NCBI GenBank assembly: GCA_004322045.1
Contig: SCRN01000002.1
Span: forward strand, 35,330 to 99,329
Length of the DNA: 64,000 bases
Origin: Paraburkholderia sp.
GTDB lineage: Bacteria; Pseudomonadota; Gammaproteobacteria; Burkholderiales; Burkholderiaceae
Direction: 5' to 3'
A program made the translations under genes and the position numbers. The notes beneath the pieces are model-generated. The model saw nothing but the letters and a program-made list of their open reading frames with translations, made no database searches and was not told the origin of the DNA. Every line of letters starts with the position of its first letter. The stretch's first letter is position 1. Positions 17,384 to 27,294 of this stretch are shown piece by piece.

Positions 17384-17770
17384 ATGAGTTATTACTTCGC
17401 GAAGACGCTTACGGTTCCGTTCGACGCGGCGGTTCAGCGTGTCGTCGACGCATTGAAGCAGGAGGGGTTCGGCGTTCTGACGGATATCGATGTGCAGAGT
17501 ACGTTGAAGGCGAAGATCGGCGTAGACTTTCGCCGCTACCGCATCCTGGGCGCATGCAATCCCGCTTTTGCGCATCGGGCGCTCGAAGCCGAAGACAAGA
17601 TTGGCACGATGCTGCCGTGCAACGTGATCGTTCAGGAGACGGCGGACGGCCGGACCGAAGTCGCCGCCGTCGACCCCGTGGCATCGATGCAAGGCATCGG
17701 GAATGCACAGTTGGCGCCGATCGCCGAGCAGGTGCAAGCCAAGTTGAAAAGCATGGTAGCCAGGCTGTAG
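17384..17770 (+). CDS. DUF302 domain protein
   Basis: A 128-residue protein matching the DUF302 pattern: an N-terminal strand with FDAAVQRVVDALKQEGFGVLTDIDV, then RRYRILGACNPAFAHRAL and the LPCNVIVQE strand. The CNP plus LPCNV pair is the family hallmark. The function is unproven; members are often found with redox, copper or sulfur genes. It appears monocistronic and converges with the sigma-factor gene 51 bases on. No signal peptide is visible, so it is probably cytoplasmic. Confidence 0.85.
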   Translation: MSYYFAKTLTVPFDAAVQRVVDALKQEGFGVLTDIDVQSTLKAKIGVDFRRYRILGACNPAFAHRALEAEDKIGTMLPCNVIVQETADGRTEVAAVDPVASMQGIGNAQLAPIAEQVQAKLKSMVARL

Positions 17771-17821
17771 AGCGGGCGGACGCAACCTAGCGCTGCGCAA
17801 ACGGTTCCAAGCCGAGTGCGC

Positions 17822-19093
17822 TCACTTTGCGAGAGACAACCGAGCGCACCGGTGCTGCAAATAGCTACGCACGGCGGGATCGCTGGAGAGGCCGATCGCA
17901 ATGTCGTACGACGCGAGCGCCTCGGTCCGAGCGCCTGCGCGCGCCAGCAAATCGGCGCGCGCCGCCCAATAAGGTTGATAGTCTGCCAGCCGCGCATCGT
18001 CGGCAAAGACGGCGAGCGCATCGAGCGCCGCTTGCGGGCTATCGCGCTCGGCCAGCGCGAGCGCGCGATTGACGGCGACGACCGGCGATGGGGCGATCGA
18101 GAACAGCGCATCGTAGAGTTGGACCACTTCAGCCCAGTTCGACCGCCGCGTTCGACAACGATAGATATGCGCCGACTGCAGCGCGGCTTCGAGCTGAAAG
18201 CGTCCGATCGTGTTGCAGGCGCTCGCGCGCCGCAGCAAAACATCGGCTGCATCGATCATCGCGGCATGCCACGTGGCCGGATCCTGCGCGGACAACGGCA
18301 CGTAGTTGCCCGCCTCGTCCCGCCGCGCATCGCGCCGCGCGTGCGAATAGAGCATCAGCGCGAGCAAGCCTAGCGCTTCGGGTTCGTCCGGCAGCAATTC
18401 GACCAGCAAGTGCCCGAGAAACAGCGCTTCGCCCGCGAGATCCTGCCGGACGGCATCGCCGCCGACCGGGTCCGTCCAACCTTCGGCAAACACCGCATAG
18501 ACCGCTTCGAGCACGGCCGAGAGGCGCTCGCCCAACTCTTCGCGTTCGGGCACCGTGAACGGCACGCCGGCATCGCGAATTTTGTTCTTCGCGCGCGCCA
18601 AGCGTTTGGCCATGGCGGCGGGCGAAGTCAAGAACGCCGACGCGATCGTCTTCGCATCGATTCCGAGCACGACCTGCAGCATCAGCGGCGTGCGGATGCC
18701 CGCTTCGAGCGCCGGGTGGGTGCAGGCGAACAGGAGCGCGAGGCGGCGATCGGGCAGGGCGCTTGGGTCGCGCTCGTCGATTTCGTCGGCGAGCAATAGC
18801 AACTGATTCGCACATTCGTCGCGCACGACGCGATGGCGCACCACGTCGATCGCGCGGCGCCGCGCGACCGTCATCAACCACGCCTCGGGATTGGCTGGAC
18901 AGCCGCGCACGGGCCAATCGGCCAACGCGGCCGCGAACGCATCGGCGAGTGCGTCTTCGGCTGCAGCCACGTCGCGCGTGCGCATCGCGAGCAGCGCGAC
19001 GAGCTTGCCGTAGCTGCGCCGCGCCACCGCTTCGGCGATCGAACGAGCGGTGTCGTTCGCGTTGCCGTCGCCGTCGCGGTGGGCCGGTGTCAT
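17822..19093 (-). CDS. ECF RNA polymerase sigma factor with C-terminal extension (ECF42-like)
   Basis: A 423-residue sigma factor. Region 2 is at about residues 25-95 (RDVAAAEDALADAFAAAL, PEAWLMTVARRRAIDVVRH), and region 4 follows around 140-190 (QVVLGIDAKTIASAFLTSPAAMAKRLARAKNKIRD). The roughly 230-residue C-terminal extension is helical and TPR-like (NRALALAERDSPQAALDAL). This layout and the partner YCII gene match ECF42. Such sigma factors have no classic anti-sigma factor; the extension itself is thought to control activity. The ATG at 19093 overlaps the upstream stop in ATGA fashion, which fixes the start. Confidence 0.88.
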   Translation of the reverse strand: MTPAHRDGDGNANDTARSIAEAVARRSYGKLVALLAMRTRDVAAAEDALADAFAAALADWPVRGCPANPEAWLMTVARRRAIDVVRHRVVRDECANQLLLLADEIDERDPSALPDRRLALLFACTHPALEAGIRTPLMLQVVLGIDAKTIASAFLTSPAAMAKRLARAKNKIRDAGVPFTVPEREELGERLSAVLEAVYAVFAEGWTDPVGGDAVRQDLAGEALFLGHLLVELLPDEPEALGLLALMLYSHARRDARRDEAGNYVPLSAQDPATWHAAMIDAADVLLRRASACNTIGRFQLEAALQSAHIYRCRTRRSNWAEVVQLYDALFSIAPSPVVAVNRALALAERDSPQAALDALAVFADDARLADYQPYWAARADLLARAGARTEALASYDIAIGLSSDPAVRSYLQHRCARLSLAK

Positions 19094-19461
19094 GCGCCGC
19101 TCTTGGCTTCGTGAGGCAGCGTCCAGACCGGGCGCACTTCCATGATCCCGTGGCTCGCGCCGGGGCAGCGTGCCGCCCATGCGATCGCGGCATCGAGGTT
19201 GGCCGCCTCGACCAGGTAGTAGCCGGCCAACTGCTCCTTCGAGTCGGAGTAGGGGCCATCGAGCACTTGCGGCTTGCCGTCGACGAGCCGCACGGTCGTG
19301 GCCGTATTCGAGGGCTGCAGGCGGTTCGAGCCGAGGATCGCGTCTGCTTTCCTCAACGATTCGGTGTACGCCTGATACGCCGCAGCGCCTTGTTGACGCT
19401 CGCTGTCGGACATTTGGTCCCAGCGGCCTTCGGCCGAATAGATCAGCAGCAGATATTGCAT
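19090..19461 (-). CDS. YCII/DGPF-domain protein, partner of the ECF42-like sigma factor
   Basis: A 123-residue protein starting MQYLLLIYSAEGRW, with the DGPF-type motif LDGPYSDSKEQLAGYYLVEA near the middle and RCPGASHGIMEVRPVW at the end. These small dimeric alpha/beta barrel proteins are the conserved neighbours and usual targets of ECF42 sigma factors. It is first in a two-gene operon; an AAGGAGG site lies 5 bases upstream and its stop overlaps the sigma-factor start. Its biochemical role is unknown. Confidence 0.88.
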   Translation of the reverse strand: MQYLLLIYSAEGRWDQMSDSERQQGAAAYQAYTESLRKADAILGSNRLQPSNTATTVRLVDGKPQVLDGPYSDSKEQLAGYYLVEAANLDAAIAWAARCPGASHGIMEVRPVWTLPHEAKSGA

Positions 19462-20043
19462 ATGAGCCTCCTTGTTGGGTGGTGGCGGCTGCCGTGCATC
19501 GAGCCGCCATGGCAATGACGTGCAAGGGGTGCGGCGAAGGACATCGACCGGGGAAATAGTGCACTCGCGACGCGTGGTTTGTCACGGTGAGGGTCGCGCG
19601 GCAAGGGGCGTGGTCGGGGCGCGGCTGTCCGCCCGAGGCAACCTGCGAGGCTTAGCAACTAAGCTATTGCGTATTGCAACGCATTCGCATTTGCGTTGAT
19701 GTTAGCTAAACGTAAGATTGCGGCCCGATCAATTCTTCATCAACGTCCTGCCAACGAGCGTTTGTTTGGTGATCTGCCTTATTGCGTCTGCGTCAAGCCG
19801 ATCTCATAGCGGGAAACGGGCCTTCAAACGCGTTGCTCCGACGCGCAGGTGCCCGCTAACAGTCGCATTGCCCTCTCCCTTGATGCGAATCAACCATTGC
19901 CTGCTCGAGCTTGCATACGCTGTCAGGGTACCTTCCCCAAACGCGGACCTCGGCGCGCATACGCAATTCGATCACGCGGTTCCCCTGCAGTTATGCGTCG
20001 TCTTGCTGCCGGACTGTTCGAACGAGCGAATCGGAGAAAAACA
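19462..20043. promoter_or_regulatory. Intergenic region between the YCII gene and arcD
   Basis: A 582-base stretch with divergent promoters for the sigma-factor operon and the arginine block. It contains the FNR/ANR box at 19880-19893. The rest has short AT-richer patches around 19655-19745, as expected for promoters. No further gene was supported. Confidence 0.5.
19880..19893. promoter_or_regulatory. FNR/ANR-type box upstream of arcD
   Basis: TTGATGCGAATCAA is a perfect match to TTGAT-N4-ATCAA, the site for FNR/ANR oxygen-sensing regulators. Its centre is about 157 bases before the arcD start, so the transcript would have a leader of roughly 115 bases if the site acts at -41.5. Control of arginine deiminase genes by ANR is well known in pseudomonads. 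Confidence 0.8.
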
Positions 20044-21531
20044 ATGGACATACCGCACGAGCCGTCCAGGCCGTCCGCGAGCGAGCGTGCCGCTTCGAAG
20101 CAACCAAAGACGCGTACGTTGGGCTTACCGCTTCTGACCGGCGTCGTCATCGCATCGATGATCGGCGGCGGCGCATTCAATCTTCCGCAAAACATGGCGC
20201 AGGGCGCGGGGCTTGGCGCGGTCATCGTGGCCTGGGTCATTACGCTCGTCGGCATGTTTTTTCTGTCGAATACGTTTCGCACGCTTGCCGATAAAAGGCC
20301 CGATTTGAAGGCGGGCATCTATTCCTACGCGAAAGAGGGATTCGGCCCATTGGCCGGATTCGAAATGGCTTGGGGGTATTGGCTCTCCGCGGCATTCGGC
20401 AATGTGGCATTCGCGTTGTTGTTCATGCAGACGCTCGGCTACTTCTTCCCCGATTTCAGGAGCGGCAGCAATTGGCCGGCAATCGCGGGTGCATCGCTGC
20501 TGATCTGGATCATGAACTTCGTGGTGCTCTCCGGCGTGAGGCGGGCGGCAATGCTGAACGTCATCTCGAGCGTGCTCAACATCGGCACGATCACGGTGGC
20601 GCTCAGCGCCATGGCCGTGGCGATGAAAGGCGGCATGTTCTCGTTCGACTTCTGGGGCCAACAACAGAATTTGGGCAGCCTCGTCGGTCAGGTCAAGAGC
20701 ACGATGCTCGTGACGCTGTGGGTCTTCATCGGCATAGAAGGCGCCGTTGTCGTCTCCGATCGCGCCGCCAAGACATCGCAAGTGGGGATCGCGACCTTTC
20801 TCGGCCTCATCCTTTGCACCGTGCTGTATTTCCTGCTTTCTGCGCTGCCGTTCGGCTTGATGCATCAGGCACAGCTCGCGGCCTTGCCGTCGCCGTCCGC
20901 GGCATACGTGCTCAAAGCAGCGGTGGGCGATTGGGGCGCCGCATTCATCTCCGTCGCGCTCATGATGTCCATCCTCAGTTGTTGGCTGGCGTGGACCATC
21001 CTGGTGGCGGAATTGCCGTATGAAGGGGCGAAGGGCGGCGTGTTTCCGAAGTTCCTTGCGCGGGAGAACCGCCATCATGCGGCCGCGCCTTCGCTTTGGA
21101 TCTCCAGCATGGCGATGCAGTGCGCAGTGTTCGTCGTGCTGTTCGCGCACAACGCATGGACCTGGCTCATCTCGATCACCGGGGTCATGATTCTGCCCCC
21201 CTACCTCGCGAGCACCGTATTCCTCTGGAAATTCGCCTCGCAATCGACGTATCGAGCCAGCGAGGGCGAAACCGCTCGGCAATCCGTGTTGACCGGTGTT
21301 TTCGGGACCCTGTACGCCTTGTGGCTGCTCTACGCCGCCGGTCCGCAATTCCTGCTTATGTCGACGGTGCTCTTCGCGATCGGCGTGCCCGTGTATTGGT
21401 GGGCGCGGCGCGAGCATGCGCCCGGCGAGGCGGCGTTTTCGCGCCGCGAAGCCGTTGTGGCTGTGGCGTTGGTGCTGGTGGCGATCGTCGCGGTCGTGCT
21501 GTTCGTGCGCGGGGTTGTGACGATCGGTTGA
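20044..21531 (+). CDS. arcD: Arginine/ornithine antiporter (ArcD-type APC transporter)
   Basis: A 495-residue transporter with about 12-13 hydrophobic spans. TM1 has GVVIASMIGGGAFNLPQNMAQGAG, the APA-family substrate-binding break, and SYAKEGFGPLAGFEMAWGYW follows. ArcD exchanges external arginine for internal ornithine, which drives the deiminase pathway at no energy cost. It is first in a five-gene block with the decarboxylase and arcABC. The start at 20044 is chosen because it gives the family's N-terminus; the ribosome site is weak (GGAGAAAA). An in-frame upstream extension has no family similarity. Exchange for agmatine, cadaverine or putrescine is also possible, given the decarboxylase next door. 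Confidence 0.82.
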   Translation: MDIPHEPSRPSASERAASKQPKTRTLGLPLLTGVVIASMIGGGAFNLPQNMAQGAGLGAVIVAWVITLVGMFFLSNTFRTLADKRPDLKAGIYSYAKEGFGPLAGFEMAWGYWLSAAFGNVAFALLFMQTLGYFFPDFRSGSNWPAIAGASLLIWIMNFVVLSGVRRAAMLNVISSVLNIGTITVALSAMAVAMKGGMFSFDFWGQQQNLGSLVGQVKSTMLVTLWVFIGIEGAVVVSDRAAKTSQVGIATFLGLILCTVLYFLLSALPFGLMHQAQLAALPSPSAAYVLKAAVGDWGAAFISVALMMSILSCWLAWTILVAELPYEGAKGGVFPKFLARENRHHAAAPSLWISSMAMQCAVFVVLFAHNAWTWLISITGVMILPPYLASTVFLWKFASQSTYRASEGETARQSVLTGVFGTLYALWLLYAAGPQFLLMSTVLFAIGVPVYWWARREHAPGEAAFSRREAVVAVALVLVAIVAVVLFVRGVVTIG

Positions 21532-21594
21532 CCTTGGCGCGACCGGCGCGTGCCGAGATCGCTGCCGGCAACGACCCATACAGTGAGGATAGCG

Positions 21595-23934
21595 ATGCTG
21601 TACGACCAGATGTTCGGCTTCTTGTTTTGTTGCGCAATGCCGGTGCCGCCGACGTTTCCTTCGCAACGTGCGCATTGCATCGTCGAGGAAGTCGGCAGGC
21701 TAGGTTATGCGACGACGGTTGCCGCCACGCTAGAGGACGCCCGTTGCGCAGTGCGCAGCGACGCCAGCGTAGGATGCTTGGTCGTCGAATGGTCGCAGAT
21801 CGACTCCGAAAGCGACGTCGAAGCGTTCGTTCGATTCGTGCGCGAGCGGGGCCTCGAGGTGCCGATCTTCATCTTGGTCGAGCGCCATCTGCTGGAGGAG
21901 ATACCGGTCGCGGTGCTGGGCCAGGTCACCGGATACGTGTTCATCGAAGAAGATACGCCGCAGTTCGTCGCCCGCAACCTCGTGAGCCATCTGCGCAATT
22001 ACGCGGATTCGCTAAAGACCCCGTTCTTCGGCGCGATGGTCGATTATGCCGAGCAGGCCAACCAAATGTGGACCTGCCCCGGGCACAATGGTGGTGTCTT
22101 TTACCAGAAGAGCCCCATCGGCAGGGCGTTCGTCAAGCACCTGGGCGAGCAGGTCTTTCGCAACGATCTGGACAATTCGGTCGTCGAACTGGGCGATTTG
22201 CTGGTTCACGAAGGCCCCGCACTGGCTGCGCAAAAGGCCGCAGCACGGATCTTCGGCGCGGAGCGCACCTATTTCGTGCTGAACGGCACATCGACTTCCA
22301 ACAAGATCGCGTTGACGGCGCTCGTGGCGCCCGGCGATCTCGTCCTATTCGACCGCAACAACCACAAGGCCGCGCATCATGGCGCGCTGCTGCTGGGCGG
22401 CGGCATCCCGATCTACCTGCAGACAGGCCGCAACACCTACGGCATGATCGGCCCCATCGATTTCGAGTCGCTCGACGAACGGCGCATTCGCGAGAGCATT
22501 CGGTGCAACCCGCTCGTCAACGATCCGCAAGCCTGGCAACGCGCGCGGCCATTTCGAGTGGCGGTCATCGAGCAATGCACTTATGACGGGACGATTTACA
22601 ACGCACGAATGATCGTGGAGAAGCTGGGGCCGCTGTGCGATTACATCCTGTTCGATGAAGCGTGGGCGGGGTTCATGAAGTTTCACCCGCTATTCGAAGG
22701 GCATTTCGCGATGGGAGTCGCGGGACTCGACGCGCAGGCGCCAGGCATCATCGCCACGCAGTCCACGCATAAGCAATTGGCGGGTTTCTCGCAGGCGTCG
22801 CAAATCCACGTCAAGGATGCTCACCTCGCAGGCCAGCGCCGCCAAGTCAGCCATCGGCGCTTCAATGAAATGTTCATGCAGCATTCGTCGACGTCGCCGT
22901 TTTATCCGCTGTTCGCCTCGCTCGACGTAGGCGCCCAGATGATGAGGGGCCGTTCCGGGCAAGTGCTATGGGACGACACGATCCGGCTCGGCATCGAGAT
23001 GCGCAAGAAGCTCCGCGAGCTGCGCCGCGAGTACGAGGCGACGCAAGAAGACCCCGCTCGACGCTGGTTCTTCGATCCGTTCGTGCCGGACTTCGTGGAG
23101 CTCGACGGCCGCACGCAGCGATGGGAGGACGCGCCCACCGATGTGCTGGCGCGGGACGCCCACTGTTGGGAACTCGCTCCGGGCAGGCGCTGGCATGGCT
23201 TCACGCAACTTGCGCCCGGCTATGCGATGACGGACCCGAACAAGTTGACCTTACTCACGCCCGGGTTCGATCGTGAGACCGGCGAATATGCGGACCACGG
23301 CATTCCGGCCGCGGTGCTCGCCCAATTTCTGCGAGAGCGGCAAATCGTGCCGGAAAAGAACGATCTGAACAGCATTCTTTTTTTGCTGACGCCGGGCCTG
23401 GAATCGACGAAGGCGGGCACGCTCTTGTCGGCGCTGGTGCGCTTCAAGCAATTGCACGATGACAACGCTTTGCTCGACGAAGTGATTCCCGCGTTCGTGG
23501 CGGCGCATCGCGCGCGCTACGCGGGCCTTGGGCTGCACGACTTATGCGGGCAGATGCATCGGTTCTATCGCGAACGCAACGTCAGCCGGTTGCAGCGCGA
23601 GCAGTTCCGGGCGGGGCACTTTCCGAAAGCAGCGCTGACTCCGCAGCAAGCGATGCACGAACTCGTGCGCAACAACGTCGAACTGCTGCCTATCGATAGG
23701 ATCGGCGGACGCATCGCGGCCACGCTCGCGCTCGTGTACCCGCCCGGCATCGGCGTGGTGGTGCCCGGGGAGCGATACGACGAACGCGCTCAGCCCATGC
23801 TGGACTATTTCCGGATGTTCGAGGAAGGCGGCAATCGCTTTCCGGGTTTTGAAAACGAGATTCAGGGTATTTACCGCAAGGCGGAAGACGACGGAACCGT
23901 GCGGCTCTACACGTACGTCGTCAACGAGCCGTAA
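21595..23934 (+). CDS. Orn/Lys/Arg decarboxylase, large inducible (fold-type I) type
   Basis: A 779-residue PLP enzyme. An N-terminal wing domain of about 130 residues (receiver-like, VEEVGRLGYATTV) is followed by the PLP-binding core with TCPGHNGGVFYQKSPIGRAF, TSTSNKIALTAL and the catalytic lysine in STHKQLAGFSQAS. A C-terminal domain ends the protein. Members decarboxylate arginine (AdiA), lysine (LdcI) or ornithine (SpeF) and consume a proton, giving acid resistance. Between arcD and arcA, either arginine or ornithine is a sensible substrate, and sequence alone does not decide. The ATG at 21595 is chosen for TGAGGA upstream; earlier in-frame starts lack a site. Confidence 0.88.
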   Translation: MLYDQMFGFLFCCAMPVPPTFPSQRAHCIVEEVGRLGYATTVAATLEDARCAVRSDASVGCLVVEWSQIDSESDVEAFVRFVRERGLEVPIFILVERHLLEEIPVAVLGQVTGYVFIEEDTPQFVARNLVSHLRNYADSLKTPFFGAMVDYAEQANQMWTCPGHNGGVFYQKSPIGRAFVKHLGEQVFRNDLDNSVVELGDLLVHEGPALAAQKAAARIFGAERTYFVLNGTSTSNKIALTALVAPGDLVLFDRNNHKAAHHGALLLGGGIPIYLQTGRNTYGMIGPIDFESLDERRIRESIRCNPLVNDPQAWQRARPFRVAVIEQCTYDGTIYNARMIVEKLGPLCDYILFDEAWAGFMKFHPLFEGHFAMGVAGLDAQAPGIIATQSTHKQLAGFSQASQIHVKDAHLAGQRRQVSHRRFNEMFMQHSSTSPFYPLFASLDVGAQMMRGRSGQVLWDDTIRLGIEMRKKLRELRREYEATQEDPARRWFFDPFVPDFVELDGRTQRWEDAPTDVLARDAHCWELAPGRRWHGFTQLAPGYAMTDPNKLTLLTPGFDRETGEYADHGIPAAVLAQFLRERQIVPEKNDLNSILFLLTPGLESTKAGTLLSALVRFKQLHDDNALLDEVIPAFVAAHRARYAGLGLHDLCGQMHRFYRERNVSRLQREQFRAGHFPKAALTPQQAMHELVRNNVELLPIDRIGGRIAATLALVYPPGIGVVVPGERYDERAQPMLDYFRMFEEGGNRFPGFENEIQGIYRKAEDDGTVRLYTYVVNEP

Positions 23935-23952
23935 ACGCTTGGAGAAGCTGCG

Positions 23953-25176
23953 ATGACACTAGGTGTTCATTCCGAGGCGGGCAAGCTTCGCACGGTGATG
24001 GTTTGCCGGCCGGGCTTGGCCCATCGGCGGCTCACGCCGGCCAACCGCGAGGCCCTGCTGTTCGACGATGTGATCTGGGTCGACAGGGCGATCGAGGATC
24101 ACGATTTCTTCACGGGCGTCATGCGCGAGCGCGGCATCGAGGTGCTGGAGTTTCAGCATCTGCTCGCGCAAGTGTGCCTCGACCCTACGGCGCGGGACTG
24201 GATTCTCGACCGGCGAATCGTGGAGGAGGAGGTCGGCACGGGCATGCTGCGTGAGTTGCGGCTCTGGCTTGAAGAGATGCCGGCGCAGCAACTGACCGAC
24301 GCGTTGATCGGCGGCATTGCCAAGGCGGACTTGCCGTTCGATGCGCGCGGGTTGTTCGGCGGTCATCTCGAACGCTCCGATTTCGTGATGCAGCCGCTTG
24401 CCAATCTAATCTTTCAGCGCGATCCGAGCGCATGGATCTATGGCGGCGTCACCTTGCATCCGATGTTCTGGCCGGCGCGGCGCAAGGAGGCGCTGCTGCT
24501 CGCCGCCGTCTATCGCTTTCATCCGCGCTTTGCAGGCAAGGTCAAGACGTGGTGGGGCGATCCCGACCGCGACTACCGCGCCGCCACACTGGAAGGCGGC
24601 GACGTGATGCCGATCGGCAACGGCGTCGTGCTGATCGGCATGGGCGAGCGCACGAGCCCGCAAGCGGTGACGCAAGTCGCGCGGCATTTATTCTCCGGCA
24701 ATGGAGCGAACCGCGTCATCGCGTGCGCCTTGCCGAAGGCGCGTGCATCGATGCATCTGGACACCGTGTTCTCCTTCATCGACGTGGACTTCGTCAGCAT
24801 CTATCCCGACGTGGCCCAAGGTATTCGCTGCACGAGCCTGTACCCCGGCGACAAACTCGGCGAGGTTCGCTACGAGCGGCACGACGAAGCGTTTCTCTCT
24901 GTCGTCGCCGGTGCGCTGGGCCTGGGCTCGCTGCGTGTGCTGACGACGGGCGGAGACTCGTACGAGACAGAACGCGAGCAGTGGGACGACGGCAACAACG
25001 TGCTCGCGCTGGATCGCCGGGTCGTGCTCGCCTACGACCGCAACACGTATACGAACCGAAAGATGCGGCAAGCGGGCGTGGAGGTGATCGAAATCCCCGG
25101 CGGCGAGCTCGGCCGGGGGCGTGGCGGCAGCCATTGCCTCAGTTGTCCGATCGCGCGCGATCCGATCGAGATCTGA
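23953..25176 (+). CDS. arcA: Arginine deiminase
   Basis: A 407-residue cytoplasmic enzyme that converts arginine to citrulline and ammonia. The guanidinium-modifying fold is clear: [18 protein letters not shown] at the start, [13 protein letters not shown] (substrate aspartate), the histidine in [13 protein letters not shown] and the nucleophilic cysteine in [11 protein letters not shown] near the C-terminus. The start is preceded by TTGGAGAAG and lies 19 bases after the decarboxylase stop, so the genes share an mRNA. Length is normal for the family. Confidence 0.95.
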   Translation: MTLGVHSEAGKLRTVMVCRPGLAHRRLTPANREALLFDDVIWVDRAIEDHDFFTGVMRERGIEVLEFQHLLAQVCLDPTARDWILDRRIVEEEVGTGMLRELRLWLEEMPAQQLTDALIGGIAKADLPFDARGLFGGHLERSDFVMQPLANLIFQRDPSAWIYGGVTLHPMFWPARRKEALLLAAVYRFHPRFAGKVKTWWGDPDRDYRAATLEGGDVMPIGNGVVLIGMGERTSPQAVTQVARHLFSGNGANRVIACALPKARASMHLDTVFSFIDVDFVSIYPDVAQGIRCTSLYPGDKLGEVRYERHDEAFLSVVAGALGLGSLRVLTTGGDSYETEREQWDDGNNVLALDRRVVLAYDRNTYTNRKMRQAGVEVIEIPGGELGRGRGGSHCLSCPIARDPIEI

Positions 25177-25180
25177 AATA

Positions 25181-25210
25181 TCCGAACCATCTGAACCGTC
25201 TGAACCATCG
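25181..25210 (+). repeat. Three 10-base direct repeats between arcA and arcB
   Basis: Three tandem copies of a YCYGAACCRT-like unit (TCCGAACCAT, CTGAACCGTC, TGAACCATCG) fill the gap before arcB. The spacing suggests slippage or a leader element; function unknown. Confidence 0.5.
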
Positions 25211-25247
25211 CAAGGCCGCTCATTATTCTTTGCTCAACGGATGCCCC

Positions 25248-26249
25248 ATGTTCAACGTACACAATCGAAGCTATCTGACGCTGATCGAATACACGCCGCG
25301 CCAGATTCGCTATCTGCTGGACCTATCGCGAGACCTGAAACGCGCCAAATACGCGGGAACGGAAGTGCCGCGCTTGACCGGAAAAAACATCGCCTTGATT
25401 TTCGAGAAGTCATCGACCCGCACGCGCTGCGCGTTCGAAGTGGCGGCGCACGATCAGGGCGCGCATGTCACTTACCTCGATCCGACCGGGTCGCAAATCG
25501 GGCACAAGGAATCGATCAAGGACACGGCGCGTGTGCTGGGCCGCATGTTCGACGCGATCGAATACCGGGGTTTTGCTCAGGAAACGGTCGAGGAATTGGC
25601 GCAATACGCCGGTGTGCCCGTGTATAACGGCTTGACCGACGAATTTCACCCGACGCAAATGCTGGCCGATGTCCTGACGATGACGGAATTCAGCGATAAA
25701 CCGCTTCACGACATTGCTTATTGCTACATCGGCGATGCGCACAACAACAGCGGCAACTCGCTGCTGGTGGTCGGCGCGAAGCTGGGAATGGACGTGCGTT
25801 TGTGCGCGCCGCGTCGATTGTGGCCGCACGACGAGCTGATCGCGCAATGCCGCGCGATCGCGGCGCAGACAGGAGCGCGCCTCACGTTGACGGAAACGCC
25901 CACCGAAGCGGTGAAAGGCGTCGACTTCATTTACACGGATGTCTGGGTTTCGATGGGGGAGCCGGTGGAAAAGTGGGGCGAAAGAATCCAAGCGCTTTTG
26001 CCATATCAGGTCAATGCGGAACTCGTTGCAGTTGCCGGAAACCCGCGCGTGAAGATCATGCACTGCCTACCGGCGCTCCACGATACGGCAACGCATGTAG
26101 GCAAGCAGATCGCGGAGCAGTACGGCCTTGAAAATGGCATCGAAATCACCGATGAGGTGTTTGAGTCGGATGCATCGGTCGTATTCGAGCAGGCGGAGAA
26201 CCGGTTGCATACGATCAAAGCCGTATTGGTCGCAACGCTTGCCGGGTGA
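25248..26249 (+). CDS. arcB: Ornithine carbamoyltransferase, catabolic
   Basis: A 333-residue enzyme that phosphorolyses citrulline to ornithine and carbamoyl phosphate in the deiminase pathway. Carbamoyl phosphate binding is by [30 protein letters not shown] and the HCLPALHD loop with the catalytic cysteine follow. The length and the long C-terminal part ([21 protein letters not shown]) fit catabolic ArcB rather than ArgF. The ribosome site is poor, consistent with translation carried over from arcA 71 bases upstream. Confidence 0.94.
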   Translation: MFNVHNRSYLTLIEYTPRQIRYLLDLSRDLKRAKYAGTEVPRLTGKNIALIFEKSSTRTRCAFEVAAHDQGAHVTYLDPTGSQIGHKESIKDTARVLGRMFDAIEYRGFAQETVEELAQYAGVPVYNGLTDEFHPTQMLADVLTMTEFSDKPLHDIAYCYIGDAHNNSGNSLLVVGAKLGMDVRLCAPRRLWPHDELIAQCRAIAAQTGARLTLTETPTEAVKGVDFIYTDVWVSMGEPVEKWGERIQALLPYQVNAELVAVAGNPRVKIMHCLPALHDTATHVGKQIAEQYGLENGIEITDEVFESDASVVFEQAENRLHTIKAVLVATLAG

Positions 26250-26261
26250 GCGGAGCGAACG

Positions 26262-27200
26262 ATGCGATTAGTCGTGGCATTAGGCGGCAATGCACTGCTC
26301 AAACGCGGTGAGCCGGTCAGCGCGGACGCGCAGCGCCGCAACGTTCGGCTTGCCGCCGTTCAACTGGCCAAGGTCGCCGCGGAAAACGAACTCGTGATCG
26401 TGCACGGAAACGGGCCGCAAGTTGGACTGCTCGCGCTCGAACAAGCGAAGATGCCGCTGGCCGAGCGTTTTCCGCTCGATGTCCTGGATGCAGAATCGGA
26501 AGGAATGATCGGCTACACGATCGAACAGGAACTCGGAAACGAGCTGCCTTCCGAGCGGGCCTGCGCGACGCTGCTGACGATGGTGGAGGTCAGCGCCGCC
26601 GATCCGGCGTTTGCGCGCCCGACCAAGCCGATCGGAGCCGTGTGCACCCTCGCGCAAGCCGAAGCGATGATTGCGGAGAAGGGCTGGACGATGGCGCGCG
26701 ACGGCGAATCGTATCGGCGCGTGGTGCCGAGCCCCAAACCGGTCCGCCTGCTCGAAATGCAGGCCGTGCGATGGCTGCTCGAAAAAGGCGCGGTCGTCAT
26801 TTGCGCGGGTGGCGGGGGCATCCCTGTCGTCAAGGGGCCGGACGGCCGTTATTGCGGCGCTGAAGCCGTGGTCGACAAAGATGCGAGCGCGGCGCTCCTT
26901 GCCTCGGCAATCGACGCGGACCTGCTCGTGATCGCCACCGACGTGCCAGGCGTTTTCAGAGATTGGGGCAAACCGTCGGCGCGGCTGATTCGTCGTGTGA
27001 GCCCCGACGCACTCGGCGCGCAAGGCTTCGCTGCCGGATCGATGGCGCCGAAGGTCGAGGCAGCATGCGAGTTTGCCAAGCGCTCCGGGCGTCGCGCAGT
27101 CATCGGTGCGCTGGCGCAAATCGATGCATTGATCGCCGGCACTGCCGGAACGTCGATCGATTGCGCTTATGCGGAACTAGTCGAAGAAGACGCGAGCTAG
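26262..27200 (+). CDS. arcC: Carbamate kinase
   Basis: A 312-residue amino-acid-kinase-fold enzyme that uses carbamoyl phosphate to make ATP from ADP. It starts [16 protein letters not shown], the phosphate-binding loop; [14 protein letters not shown] and [15 protein letters not shown] follow, then [12 protein letters not shown]. It lies 12 bases after arcB and ends the arginine block. All residues expected for an active enzyme seem present. Confidence 0.94.
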   Translation: MRLVVALGGNALLKRGEPVSADAQRRNVRLAAVQLAKVAAENELVIVHGNGPQVGLLALEQAKMPLAERFPLDVLDAESEGMIGYTIEQELGNELPSERACATLLTMVEVSAADPAFARPTKPIGAVCTLAQAEAMIAEKGWTMARDGESYRRVVPSPKPVRLLEMQAVRWLLEKGAVVICAGGGGIPVVKGPDGRYCGAEAVVDKDASAALLASAIDADLLVIATDVPGVFRDWGKPSARLIRRVSPDALGAQGFAAGSMAPKVEAACEFAKRSGRRAVIGALAQIDALIAGTAGTSIDCAYAELVEEDAS

Positions 27201-27294
27201 GTAGAATCGCAACGCCGTGACAGCGGATGACTTGGAAGGACTTAAGCCTGTGCGGTTGGCAGATCCTGATGCGTTCTAGCGAAAACGTGGCCGC

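Noticed and set aside
19654..19714. Possible second FNR half-site pattern (TTGATGTTAGCTAA) upstream of arcD
   Set aside because: Only the left half matches the consensus. The perfect site at 19880 explains the expected control.
20125..21675. Minus-strand frame of about 516 codons antisense to arcD
   Set aside because: Highly charged, His/Arg/Glu-rich sequence without family features; shadow of the arcD frame.
24432..25247. Long upstream extension of the arcB frame overlapping arcA
   Set aside because: It overlaps arcA in another frame and has no homology. ArcB proteins start at the [10 protein letters not shown] position at 25248.
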